A DNA stretch of 34,233 nt, taken from positions 1 to 34,233 of the IMG/VR virus record IMGVR_UViG_3300042465_001531. One strand, given 5' to 3'. The notes beneath the pieces are model-generated. The model made no database searches and had not been told where the DNA came from. It worked only from the letters and a program-made list of their open reading frames with translations. This DNA comes from a virus. Shown here in pieces: positions 23,373 to 30,667 of the stretch. Position 1 is the first letter of the stretch. Each line of letters starts with the position of its first letter. The translations under genes and the position numbers were made by a program.

Positions 23373-25255
23373 AACACCACCCATTTAGAACCGGGGTTAA
23401 CCGTGATTGTTACCCCTGACGAGATGGTAAGGGGACCTGTTGACATAGCGCTATATCCACCGGGTATAGTGGTAGACGTTGCAATTGTTAAGCTGTTGAG
23501 AAAGTAACCGCCACCTGCTGTAACAATCGTTGCCTGCAACTCGCCCGTACTTGGCTTGTACAAATACCGTGAATTACTTGTGTAAATTGTTGTTGGGGTT
23601 CCAGTTGTTGCCGCCGCAAACAGTGGATATTCAAATGTTGCAGTGGCTGTGTCGTTTGATATTGCTGCTCCGCCGCCGCCTGCCGCCGCCCATGTTGGGG
23701 CACCAGAACCATTGGAAGTCAATACCTCTCCTGCGGTGCCTGCGGAAGTAAACCCGTAAGCTGTCCCCGTTCCATAGGCTACTGCGCCAGCAGTGGGGGT
23801 TGCAGTTGCGTTTGTGCCGCCATTGGCAATTGGAAGCGTTCCGTCAACATGCGTCGCCAATCCAATCTTGCCGTAGCTAGGGGCAGCCCCAACACCGCCA
23901 GAAATCAGTGCATTACCAACTGCTACGTCTGCGAGTTTGGCGAGCGACGTGGTTGTGTCGGCGTAAACAAGGTCTCCCACAGCGTAAGAGGCGAAGCCAG
24001 TACCACCGTAAACGGGGCCAATAGCAGTAGCGTTCCAAGTGCCAGCAGCAAGAGTACCGACCCCAGTAATGCCCGTATAGCTTCCCGACAACCGTGAAGT
24101 GCCAAGCGTACCCGTTGTGATATTTGAAGCATCGGTTGTGTCCGTTGTTGCTGAAGCCGCCAAGCCTGAGACTGCGCCTGATGCTATGGCGATACCTGTA
24201 TTTGTGACCGATGTAACTTGGCCTTGTGCGTTGGTGACAAAGACTGGGACTGATGATGCTGAGCCATATGTGCCAGCAGTACCGGTGTTGGCAATGTTGA
24301 ATGTGTAGGATGGAGATTCGCTTAAACCCGTCCCAGCGGTGTAGGTGATGGGGGCGGAAAACTGCTGGAAAACAATCGCTGTTGTGCCAATCGTTATGGG
24401 GGGAGCAGTTTGCTGCACCCAAGCTGTGTTTACGTTAGCTGTTCCGCTAGTGACAAGAAAGAAGTCTCCCTCATCAATCTGGTTAACTCCAGTGCCAACA
24501 GTGTCAAAGTCGGTTGCACGGGTAAGAATAAAGGGCGCACCCGGCGATGAATTGCCTGCTTGACTGAGCGTGTAAACGCCATTGTGTGCTTGGTTTGCTT
24601 GGTTCTTAATTAGAACCCGCTCTCCATTATCCGCAGGAGAAGTGAATGTGTAGCTATCAACTGTTAAAGCGCCGTTACTATTCCCAGTCAGCGTTGCGCC
24701 AACACCAGATGTGCCGTTGTTGTATGTACATGCAGGTAACGCTGCGGTAGTTGCATAGGCCACGGCTTCATGAAAATGGATACCCGAGGCAATCGCATCC
24801 GCATACGCCTTGTTGACGATGTCTGTGTTGTTGGTTGGCGTTGTTGAAACTGTGCCGGATGTAATATTCGCCGTTGTAATGTTTGCAGTGCTCGCACCCA
24901 GTGTGCCAATGTCTAACAAAGTCACAGCAGACCCTGCTGCGTCTAAATACACCGCCCTTTCCGCTGGGTACGTACAAAACACATTTTTTGTTCCAGCGGC
25001 AAAATTAACCAAGCTGCCAGAATTGCTGGACTCAAAAACAGTGGTGCGGCTTAACGTTGTGCCCGAAGCTGTGTACGTGCCAATACCTACTTCCCACTCC
25101 CCTGTAGTTGGATCAACAATTGCGTAATATGTAGCGTTACCGTCGCCAATAATTGCAAAAGTCTGAAAACCCAAAACAGCGCCACCAAGCGTAAGAGTGC
25201 CAGTGCCAGTTGTAGTGGTGCTTTCTTGAACTCTATCTTTGACTACGAGTGCCAT
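23369..25255 (-). CDS. Long tail fibre protein, 628 aa
   Basis: The N-terminal module (about 1-105: MALVVKDRVQESTTTTGTGT, GDGNATYYAIVDPTTGEWEV, LSRTTVFESSNSG, AERAVYLD) is the common virion-attachment part of many phage fibre proteins. A second module (about 150-300) contains SGIHFHEAVAYATTAALP, GERVLIKNQANQAHNGVYTL and LTRATDFDT. Residues about 300-560 are a beta-repeat shaft with TGLSESPSYTFNIANTGTAG, YGGTGFASYAVGD and IANGGTN. The C-terminal part (STTIPGGYSAMSTGPLTISS) ends in a short beta-prism-like motif. AAGG precedes the ATG. It is probably the main fibre, with the following C1q-like gene providing a head domain or partner. Confidence 0.88.
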   Translation of the reverse strand: MALVVKDRVQESTTTTGTGTLTLGGAVLGFQTFAIIGDGNATYYAIVDPTTGEWEVGIGTYTASGTTLSRTTVFESSNSGSLVNFAAGTKNVFCTYPAERAVYLDAAGSAVTLLDIGTLGASTANITTANITSGTVSTTPTNNTDIVNKAYADAIASGIHFHEAVAYATTAALPACTYNNGTSGVGATLTGNSNGALTVDSYTFTSPADNGERVLIKNQANQAHNGVYTLSQAGNSSPGAPFILTRATDFDTVGTGVNQIDEGDFFLVTSGTANVNTAWVQQTAPPITIGTTAIVFQQFSAPITYTAGTGLSESPSYTFNIANTGTAGTYGSASSVPVFVTNAQGQVTSVTNTGIAIASGAVSGLAASATTDTTDASNITTGTLGTSRLSGSYTGITGVGTLAAGTWNATAIGPVYGGTGFASYAVGDLVYADTTTSLAKLADVAVGNALISGGVGAAPSYGKIGLATHVDGTLPIANGGTNATATPTAGAVAYGTGTAYGFTSAGTAGEVLTSNGSGAPTWAAAGGGGAAISNDTATATFEYPLFAAATTGTPTTIYTSNSRYLYKPSTGELQATIVTAGGGYFLNSLTIATSTTIPGGYSAMSTGPLTISSGVTITVNPGSKWVVL

Positions 25256-25259
25256 TTGG

Positions 25260-26180
25260 TCAACCTTGCGTTTTGATTACTTGCCATGTGTCGGTCTGCC
25301 CGTCATAGACTACTGTCCAGCCGGGGGTTTGAGCAGCATTGATGGTCTGCCATGCTTGTGCTTGAGCTGTCCCAGTCGTAGCCCAAGTCGTTGTTTGTGA
25401 GGCGTTGATATTGCCCCAGTCAGCCGTTTGCGCATCGTTGATGATCTCCCAAAGCAGTCTTGCGATGATTTGATCTGCGGCTACCGCACCTTCGGTAATG
25501 GTAGCAAAAAGGACTGCGTTTGCAAAGATGGTGTCAATGACTGCGGCGGATTCATTTATCGCGGCGTTGAAGATAGACGGGGCCACCAAAGCACTGTCCA
25601 CCCCTGTCGTGGATTCAGTGATAAATACTTGAATAGACGCAGTAGAGTCGATCTGGTCAGATGCGGCGGCTGTTTCCGCTACGCTGGAAAATATTACATG
25701 CTGGGTGTCGGCAAAGTCAGCCGCTGCCGCCGTCTCCAAAATGGTTGCCAAGAACGCAGCAAAGGCCGAAACAGCGTCCGAAGCTGTTGCAGATTCAGAT
25801 ACATTGACCGCCCAATCCGCAGAAGCCGCCGTAGTATCTGAGGCGGCTGCACTCTCGTCCACACTAGCGGGCATTGTGTTGGTGGCCGTTACAGAATCAG
25901 TGGCTACCGCTGATTCGTTCACTATGCTGTTCAGATTGCCCAAGGCTGAAACGGTGTCCGCTCCAGTTGCCAGCTCAGCAATTGCCGCACCGAAGATGGC
26001 CGCAATCACAGCTACCGCTTCAGAGGCGGCGGCGGATTCAGAAATTAAAGGAGCAAATGCAGCTTGGGCTGCGACTACTTCTGAGGCAGTGGCGGACTCC
26101 GCAATTTCGCCAGTAAGAGACCTTCCCGCGCCGGGTAATGCGGCGAAGGGGGTTTCAGCGAATGCGGATGTTCCAAACAC
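25260..26180 (-). CDS. Two-tier repeat protein (about 20-aa ESAxASD repeats, then 11-aa QTxxW repeats), 306 aa
   Basis: The start codon is GTG at 26180, because an in-frame TGA lies directly before it. The N-terminus is MFGTSAFAETPFAALPGAGR. About eleven repeats of 19-23 residues follow, each beginning [S/A/N/D/T]E(S/T/L)AxAxD and ending in a hydrophobic stretch (SESAAASEAVAVIAAIF, DESAAASDTTAASADWAV, SESATASDAVSAFAAFLATI). The last part switches to about five 11-residue repeats of the type NAxQTxxWxxI (NASQTTTWATT, NAAQTPGWTVV, YDGQTDTWQVI). The regular period suggests a solenoid or trimeric coiled shaft. I recall similar ESAxASD repeats in phage virion proteins with no known structure. Position suggests a fibre or appendage. 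Confidence 0.8.
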   Translation of the reverse strand: MFGTSAFAETPFAALPGAGRSLTGEIAESATASEVVAAQAAFAPLISESAAASEAVAVIAAIFGAAIAELATGADTVSALGNLNSIVNESAVATDSVTATNTMPASVDESAAASDTTAASADWAVNVSESATASDAVSAFAAFLATILETAAAADFADTQHVIFSSVAETAAASDQIDSTASIQVFITESTTGVDSALVAPSIFNAAINESAAVIDTIFANAVLFATITEGAVAADQIIARLLWEIINDAQTADWGNINASQTTTWATTGTAQAQAWQTINAAQTPGWTVVYDGQTDTWQVIKTQG

Positions 26181-26183
26181 TCA

Positions 26184-26759
26184 TTAAGCAGCGTCGAGGC
26201 TGAACGTGTAGGTCACATTCAAAGTGTCGCCGGACACAACTGTGCGGTCACCGGGAGCCTGAAAGTCAGACTCGGAGAACAAAACGCCTGAAGTGCCGCT
26301 GGATACGGTAGCCAAAAACGCGCCAGCTACAACGCCGCCAGCACCAGAAATAACGAACTGCGAGGGTGCAGCAGAGTTACTGATAACCGAAGGGTCTGCG
26401 GTTGTGGCCGTGCCAAAAGTTACTGCCTTGCGTGAACCAGCATAGTCGGTAAATTCAGTCCATGCTTTGGAGGCCAATGTATCGGCGGCGGCAAAGGTTG
26501 TGCCTGAGCCGGGGCCAGTAATCAAGCCAAGGTACAGAAGGGCTGAATAGGTTGCACCCTTGAAGTATTGGGTGTTCATGTCTTGCAAACCCTCGTTCAC
26601 AACCAAGTTGGGTTCAGAGGTAGACCATTTCAGGTTGCCATCTTTGTCAAAACATTGGACGTGAAACACGCCGCCTGCCCGCGCCCCAGAATCGGCTCCA
26701 GTACGAGCGACGAAACCCGCGCTTACGGTGTCTGTTGAAGTTGCTTTTTCGTTAAACAT
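26184..26759 (-). CDS. Structural protein of the tail/fibre region, 191 aa
   Basis: AAGGAG lies five bases before the ATG. The protein has a short disordered N-terminus, then GVFHVQCFDKDGNLKWSTSE, PNLVVNEGLQDMNTQYFKGA, LYLGLITGPGSG and a C-terminal GDTLNVTYTFSLDAA. This resembles a beta-rich family I know from environmental phages as an uncharacterised virion protein. Its neighbours (a 140-aa protein of similar style, then the repeat protein) suggest a tail-appendage role. No enzyme motif is visible. Confidence 0.75.
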   Translation of the reverse strand: MFNEKATSTDTVSAGFVARTGADSGARAGGVFHVQCFDKDGNLKWSTSEPNLVVNEGLQDMNTQYFKGATYSALLYLGLITGPGSGTTFAAADTLASKAWTEFTDYAGSRKAVTFGTATTADPSVISNSAAPSQFVISGAGGVVAGAFLATVSSGTSGVLFSESDFQAPGDRTVVSGDTLNVTYTFSLDAA

Positions 26760-26768
26760 GGTCGCTCC

Positions 26769-27191
26769 TTATACAAGCCTGATGAGTGCTGATGTGCTGG
26801 TGTTGGCAGGCATCGTTACGGTGAAAGTTGAAGTTGAAGTTTTGTCGTTACCAAAGTCCAGAACGCAAACTGCGTCCCCGGTGGTATTGTTGTAGATCAA
26901 TGCACCGCGAGCAGTGATTACTCCAGTCCAAGCTGGTGCTGCAAACGTGACGTACACAACACTACCAGCCGCCGTCGTAGCAGTAGAAACAGTGGCGGCA
27001 ATTACTTGCCCGGTAGCCACATAGTCTCCGCCCGAAGCCTCGCCTGTGGATGTGTATCCGGTGGTGGTTTCGTCAAGCGTTGCGGCGTTTGTGTACAGAG
27101 CCAGCTTGAAAGCATCAGATGAGAAATCCATCGTGCCGTTCATCAAGGCTGTACGCAGGGTGTTGCAGGAGTAGTTCCCAGTAAAGGCCAT
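26769..27191 (-). CDS. Structural protein, 140 aa
   Basis: The start MAFTGNYSCNTLRTALMNGT at 27191 overlaps the previous stop (TGATG). DAFKLALYTNAATLDETTTG, a TGEASGGDYVATGQVI segment and a late ARGALIYNNTTGDAVCVLDF strand give a compact beta domain ending in FTVTMPANTSTSALIRLV. I recall this as a widespread but uncharacterised protein of environmental phages, usually just after a head-tail adaptor gene. It could be a head-tail or fibre-attachment component. Confidence 0.78.
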   Translation of the reverse strand: MAFTGNYSCNTLRTALMNGTMDFSSDAFKLALYTNAATLDETTTGYTSTGEASGGDYVATGQVIAATVSTATTAAGSVVYVTFAAPAWTGVITARGALIYNNTTGDAVCVLDFGNDKTSTSTFTVTMPANTSTSALIRLV

Positions 27192-27919
27192 CAACGCACT
27201 CCGTTATTCTGGGCCAGAGGAGGAACTCTGAACTGGCCGCTTCGGTATGCGTCGCTACGCTCCAGACCATCACCCAGACGTTGCGCCAATGCAAGAGCCT
27301 CTTTGTACTTTCCGTCGTACAAAGCAATGATGTCTGTCTCACCCTTCATGAAGGTGTATGCCTCAACCAGTGAGCCGTACAACAGCACGGAGTCAAAGTT
27401 GTCGCCCAGCCATGTCTGGCCCGATGCAGCAACGGTGATTGACTCGGGATAGTAGTAATAGTGAAGCTCGACGTTGTAAGTTGTATCAGGTGTTGGGCCA
27501 AGAATGAAGCTCAGCTCGTTGGTAATCGCCGGAATAAGCGAGTCAGTTGTAGTTGGGCCAAACAAGGCATAGTACTTGGGGGTGGCAGTATCAGTGGCTT
27601 TGGGGTACGCCTGACGGATGAAGTTCACATCCTTGTTCAGCAAAAACTCTTGACCATCCACAGTCTCAACAGCCAACGAATATGTTGCCAAAAAATCTGC
27701 TGGGCACGACAAGTATTTGTTGCCGCTTGATGTAACACCCGTCACGTTTTTACGCAACGATGGAAACTGAACCGTGTTGTAGATGCGCTGCTCAGCTTGC
27801 GTGATAAAGGTGTTCAACTGCGTCGTTGAAGACACAGTTGCTCCAGTGGCAAGAAACGTATCCGGGAACGTATTCTCGGTGTACGACTGAATTGCAGCGA
27901 TCAACTCGGTATAGGTCAT
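27191..27919 (-). CDS. Head-tail adaptor protein, SU10 type, 242 aa
   Basis: TYTELIAAIQSYTENTFPDT, then FITQAEQRIYNTVQFPSLRK, YLSCPADFLATYSLAVET and a C-terminal helical part (LLYGSLVEAYTFMKGETDII, YKEALALAQRLGDGLERSDA YRSG in two pieces) match adaptor or tail-connector proteins of the type found in phage SU10 and many environmental podoviruses. Such proteins form a ring between portal and tail. The gene overlaps its upstream neighbour by ATGA (27916-27919). Confidence 0.83.
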   Translation of the reverse strand: MTYTELIAAIQSYTENTFPDTFLATGATVSSTTQLNTFITQAEQRIYNTVQFPSLRKNVTGVTSSGNKYLSCPADFLATYSLAVETVDGQEFLLNKDVNFIRQAYPKATDTATPKYYALFGPTTTDSLIPAITNELSFILGPTPDTTYNVELHYYYYPESITVAASGQTWLGDNFDSVLLYGSLVEAYTFMKGETDIIALYDGKYKEALALAQRLGDGLERSDAYRSGQFRVPPLAQNNGVR

Positions 27920-28173
27920 GCCATCGGGCCCCGGGCCATCAAGCCTTTAGTCGCCGCGCCCGTGCCACGGATTTTGATGCCGCTGGTCTTGGTCTCAGGG
28001 TAGTTGCCCTTGCTGATACCGCCAACAGACATGTTCATCTGATTCACGCGAGCAGCGCCAGTCTCTGTCGGAACGACAGGCTTGACTACCTTGCCCTTCA
28101 TGGTGTGTGGCTCCGCATAGACGCTGGCTGGGCCAACTTCCTTGCCGCCTTTTTTCATGCTGAACTTTGCCAT
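27916..28173 (-). CDS. Small basic AxGG-type protein, 85 aa
   Basis: MAKFSMKKGGKEVGPASVYA, followed by KGKVVKPVVPTETGAARVNQ, a GGISKGNYPETKTSGIKIRG segment and a GAATKGLMARGPMA end. It is Gly/Lys/Arg-rich and low in hydrophobics, hence probably disordered and positively charged. GGAGG lies six bases before the ATG. It begins one base after the previous stop. It belongs with the run of small basic proteins in this operon by composition and by the KKGGK motif. The function is unknown. Confidence 0.75.
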   Translation of the reverse strand: MAKFSMKKGGKEVGPASVYAEPHTMKGKVVKPVVPTETGAARVNQMNMSVGGISKGNYPETKTSGIKIRGTGAATKGLMARGPMA

Positions 28174-28174
28174 A

Positions 28175-28339
28175 TTAGCCTCCGCGAGCGCCGCCGCGCT
28201 GATTCATTGCACGGGCAACATTGCGGCCATACTTGCGCATGGATTCGCCTGTAACGCCACCTTTGGCCATTTTGTGCATACGCTTTTCGTGAGATTTGAC
28301 CTCTTTGCTGGCGATGCGTTTAACTGCTTTCGTGTCCAT
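28175..28339 (-). CDS. Small basic protein with MAKGG motif, 54 aa
   Basis: Translation of the minus strand gives MDTKAVKRIASKEVKSHEKR, MHKMAKGGVTGESMRKYGRN and VARAMNQRGGARGG. AAGGAG lies six bases before the ATG, overlapping the previous stop. It is strongly basic with a helical first half and a Gly/Arg-rich end. The pattern (AVKxHE...MH...KMAKGG...MRKYGRNxAR) is one I recall from many environmental phages, always uncharacterised. Its charge and size suggest nucleic acid or capsid-interior binding, but this is a guess. Confidence 0.82.
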   Translation of the reverse strand: MDTKAVKRIASKEVKSHEKRMHKMAKGGVTGESMRKYGRNVARAMNQRGGARGG

Positions 28340-28348
28340 ATCGACTCC

Positions 28349-28777
28349 TTATGTCGTCACAACCGTAACTGTACCAAGTTCCACAGTTAAAACCAAATTA
28401 TTTGGAGTCAATGTGGCATCAAAAAATGAAGAACCTCCTACGGGATTCCACCCCCATTGGAAGATTCGACTCCCCGCCTCGTTGGTACCTGTGCCATCCG
28501 GCCCAGTCCCACCGTTCACGTTAATCTGCAACCCACTGTTGCCTGACAAAAGATAGCTTCGATCTGGGCGGGGGTTACGCAAACCTTGAGGGTCATCCAC
28601 CGGGAACATACCCAGTTGCAATTGGGGTTGGTCAGGGTCCCAGCACTCGGGACACACCAACAGCTCGTAGTTCTTGGTCTTGATGATTTCTTTGCGCAAA
28701 ACCTTGAGCTTGAACCGCTGGTCGCAACGGTCACACTGAGCAATCGCCCATTTACCGCTGGCAAACCTATTCCCCAT
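28349..28777 (-). CDS. Zinc-ribbon virion-region protein, 142 aa
   Basis: Two CxxC pairs (Cys15/Cys18 in AQCDRCDQRF and Cys42/Cys45 in LVCPECWDP) form a zinc ribbon in the N-terminal 50 residues, with KLKVLRKEIIKTKNYEL between them. The C-terminal half is Gly/Asn-rich, then beta strands (NNLVLTVELGTVTVVTT). The start overlaps the previous stop (TAATG at 28777-28779). The location between adaptor-like genes suggests a virion-assembly or DNA-contact role. It is not obviously an HNH nuclease, because no His-Asn-His motif is visible. Confidence 0.8.
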   Translation of the reverse strand: MGNRFASGKWAIAQCDRCDQRFKLKVLRKEIIKTKNYELLVCPECWDPDQPQLQLGMFPVDDPQGLRNPRPDRSYLLSGNSGLQINVNGGTGPDGTGTNEAGSRIFQWGWNPVGGSSFFDATLTPNNLVLTVELGTVTVVTT

Positions 28778-29244
28778 TACACAATTCTCCCTTTGGTCTT
28801 ACCACGACTGGCAATACCATCGGCTCGGCGGGAGGCGGTCATGCCGCCCTTTTTCATACCTGTGCCAGCCACGCCGGTAGGGTTTGAACTGTCGGCTTTT
28901 ACATCCCCGGCCATGTCTTCGTAGTCATCTTTGACTGCGGCTTTTTTGGGTTTGTCCTCGCTGGTTGCGGCTTTTGCGCCAGCCCCGGCTGCGGCTGTAC
29001 CTGCGGCTCTGGCCAATGTTCTGCTCACAGCTCGATCTGCGGCTAGTTCAACGGATTTTTTGGCCGCGCCTTTGGCTTTAGTTGGGGGAGCGGTTATTTT
29101 CTTGATGTCGTCCATTAAGCTGGCGTTGCTTTTAAACGAAGGCATTCCGCTCCATTTAGTACCGCTGACCCCAGCACCGCCACCTCCACCGCCGCCTTCA
29201 AGCGGTACTAAATCGTCACCGCGTCTTGTTTTGTTCTTAGCCAT
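28777..29244 (-). CDS. Basic protein ending in the RADGIASRGKTKG motif, 155 aa
   Basis: A low-complexity N-terminus with a run of seven Gly (EGGGGGGGAG), then Lys/Ala-rich helices (TKAKGAAKKSVELAADRAVS), an acidic patch (DDYEDMAGDV) and the C-terminal MKKGGMTASRRADGIASRGK motif at residues 130-149, which recurs in two upstream neighbours. The ATG overlaps the adaptor-like gene's stop (TAATG at 29244-29246). There is no enzyme motif. The function is unknown. Confidence 0.78.
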   Translation of the reverse strand: MAKNKTRRGDDLVPLEGGGGGGGAGVSGTKWSGMPSFKSNASLMDDIKKITAPPTKAKGAAKKSVELAADRAVSRTLARAAGTAAAGAGAKAATSEDKPKKAAVKDDYEDMAGDVKADSSNPTGVAGTGMKKGGMTASRRADGIASRGKTKGRIV

Positions 29245-30173
29245 TATGTACCTCCAATATATTGCTGTCTGGGCACGAACCGGATCGCGGCTTTCTCGTG
29301 ATCTTCATACGCTGCCAGTTCCCAAGCCTCGTCATACTGGGCCTTCAAAAACTGAAGACGTTCAGCGCCTTGAGGAATCTTGCCCGCAATGTAGTACGAC
29401 AGCCCAGCCACCATACAAGGCACAAAACGGAAGGGCACGTCCATCACGTTCACACCGCCACCAGCGTCTTGGGTGCGGCGCAGTCGCCAGTACACGAATT
29501 GGTACGGCTGCGAATTGTCTGGAGTTGGCCAAACGGTCACGGCTGGCAGGTTTTGAACGGAGACATTCGCCCCAGTCAGGTGGGCTGCTGCTGTGGTGCC
29601 ATTCTGCCCACGGAAGCAATTATTGAGCGTATTACCGTCGATATAACCATAATTGATGGTTTCTGAGCCTATCTGCACAAAGCCTAAAGCAGGCATACCA
29701 GCAGTAGAAGTCACTGTGATTGTGGTGGCGGTAGAGGAAATGCCGCCATTCAACGTGGTAATCGGGGCCGCAGTCTGACCATCCAGCCGCTGTATCCACA
29801 CCTGAATTGGGCGGGCCTGCTGAAGTTTGTTAGGGAGAGTAGCGTAGGTAGAAACACTAATCCGGGTGATGGTCAAGTCAGCCTGATTGGAAGTGTTGTT
29901 GGCTTGCGTGCGGATGACGTGTTCAATCAAGTCCACGGTGTCGTTGGGCAAGGCATACGTGCTTTGTCCGGGAACCAAGTCAATGACCCCCGTCTCAATC
30001 GTCCACATGTTGATGCCACGGTTGGCCCACTCAGCGAACATGATGTTGAGGCTACGGCGTGCAGTACGCAGGTCATAGCCCGTGCGCAGCTCACTCCCAG
30101 CGCGTTCAAACGCTTCCTCGACGAGTTCAGTCAGGTCGAGGTTGAATGATGTGGAGCCGGAGGTAACTGCCAT
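29244..30173 (-). CDS. Head-tail adaptor-like protein with inserted beta domain, 309 aa
   Basis: The N-terminal helices (LDLTELVEEAFERAGSELRT, RTARRSLNIMFAEWANRGIN) and NMWTIETGVIDLVPGQSTYA, then LPNDTVDLIEHVIR, match podoviral adaptor proteins (P22 gp4-like or T7 tail tubular A-like class) that form a ring under the portal. The C-terminal part (FVPCMVAGLSYYIAGKIPQG, LKAQYDEAWELAAYEDHEKA) completes the helical core. Residues about 139-206 (ATTITVTSTAGM ... IGSETINYGY ... CFRGQNGT) are an extra beta module, also found in the tail nozzle protein. The ATG overlaps the previous stop (TAATG at 30173-30175). Confidence 0.82.
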   Translation of the reverse strand: MAVTSGSTSFNLDLTELVEEAFERAGSELRTGYDLRTARRSLNIMFAEWANRGINMWTIETGVIDLVPGQSTYALPNDTVDLIEHVIRTQANNTSNQADLTITRISVSTYATLPNKLQQARPIQVWIQRLDGQTAAPITTLNGGISSTATTITVTSTAGMPALGFVQIGSETINYGYIDGNTLNNCFRGQNGTTAAAHLTGANVSVQNLPAVTVWPTPDNSQPYQFVYWRLRRTQDAGGGVNVMDVPFRFVPCMVAGLSYYIAGKIPQGAERLQFLKAQYDEAWELAAYEDHEKAAIRFVPRQQYIGGT

Positions 30174-30418
30174 TATTTTGCCGCCCGCATGTTGTCAATC
30201 AGATTTGGGTAAGGGCGACCAGCAGCTTTTGCCGCTGCCTTTGCCCGTGCTTTTTTGGCTGGAGATAACACCTTGTGCTTTTTAGCAGGGTTGGGTTTAT
30301 CCCAAACTTCCCCGCCTTTGGCGTACTCGGTGAAGTCAGTGTTATCCCGGCGTGCCTTACGTTTGGCCCCGGGCATTTTGGAGGGGCGTACAGCCCCCAT
30401 GCCACGAGAGGCCATCAT
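30173..30418 (-). CDS. Small basic protein with YAKGGEVW motif, 81 aa
   Basis: The start MMASRGMG at 30418 overlaps the previous stop (ATGA); a second ATG three bases later is an alternative. The protein is very basic: PSKMPGAKRKARRDNTDFTE, YAKGGEVWDKPNPAKKHKV, then LSPAKKARAKAAAKAAGRPY and PNLIDNMRAAK. The C-terminal GRPYPNLIDN signature is one I recall from many environmental phage proteins of unknown role. Its repeated Lys/Ala helix suggests contact with DNA or an acidic surface. Confidence 0.8.
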   Translation of the reverse strand: MMASRGMGAVRPSKMPGAKRKARRDNTDFTEYAKGGEVWDKPNPAKKHKVLSPAKKARAKAAAKAAGRPYPNLIDNMRAAK

Positions 30419-30657
30419 TTGATAATCGTCCCACGAGTTTTGCCACGTTGGGCGCAACCATCGGCACGGCTAGAAGCTGAACCACCTGCGGCGAACTTCT
30501 TGCCCATGTCCTTTTTGGTGGTGGGCGCTTCAGCAGCTTTGGCAGCGGCTTTTTTGTCGGCAAGTTCTTGGGCAATATCGGGCGGCATCGGGGCATCAGT
30601 ACCGCCGGTCTTAGCCTCTTTGCGGTACTTTTCTGCCTTCTTGTCGTCTTCAGTCAT
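30415..30657 (-). CDS. Small protein with FAAGGSASSRADGCAQRGKTRG motif, 80 aa
   Basis: The start MTEDDKKAEK at 30657 is chosen over 30684 because AAGGAG lies seven bases upstream and overlap with the previous gene is avoided. The first 50 residues are charged and helical (ELADKKAAAKAAEAP). Residues 55-76 carry the shared motif, FAAGGSASSRADG followed by CAQRGKTRG, with an unusual Cys. The tail is TIIK. The gene stop overlaps the next start (ATGA at 30415-30418). The function is unknown. Confidence 0.82.
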   Translation of the reverse strand: MTEDDKKAEKYRKEAKTGGTDAPMPPDIAQELADKKAAAKAAEAPTTKKDMGKKFAAGGSASSRADGCAQRGKTRGTIIK

Positions 30658-30667
30658 GAGTGGCTCC

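Noticed and set aside
23913-24422. 169-codon minus-strand frame inside the long tail fibre gene
   Set aside because: Its His/Arg/Trp-rich sequence is typical of a frame-shifted reading of Gly/Thr-rich repeats; the 628-aa frame is convincing.
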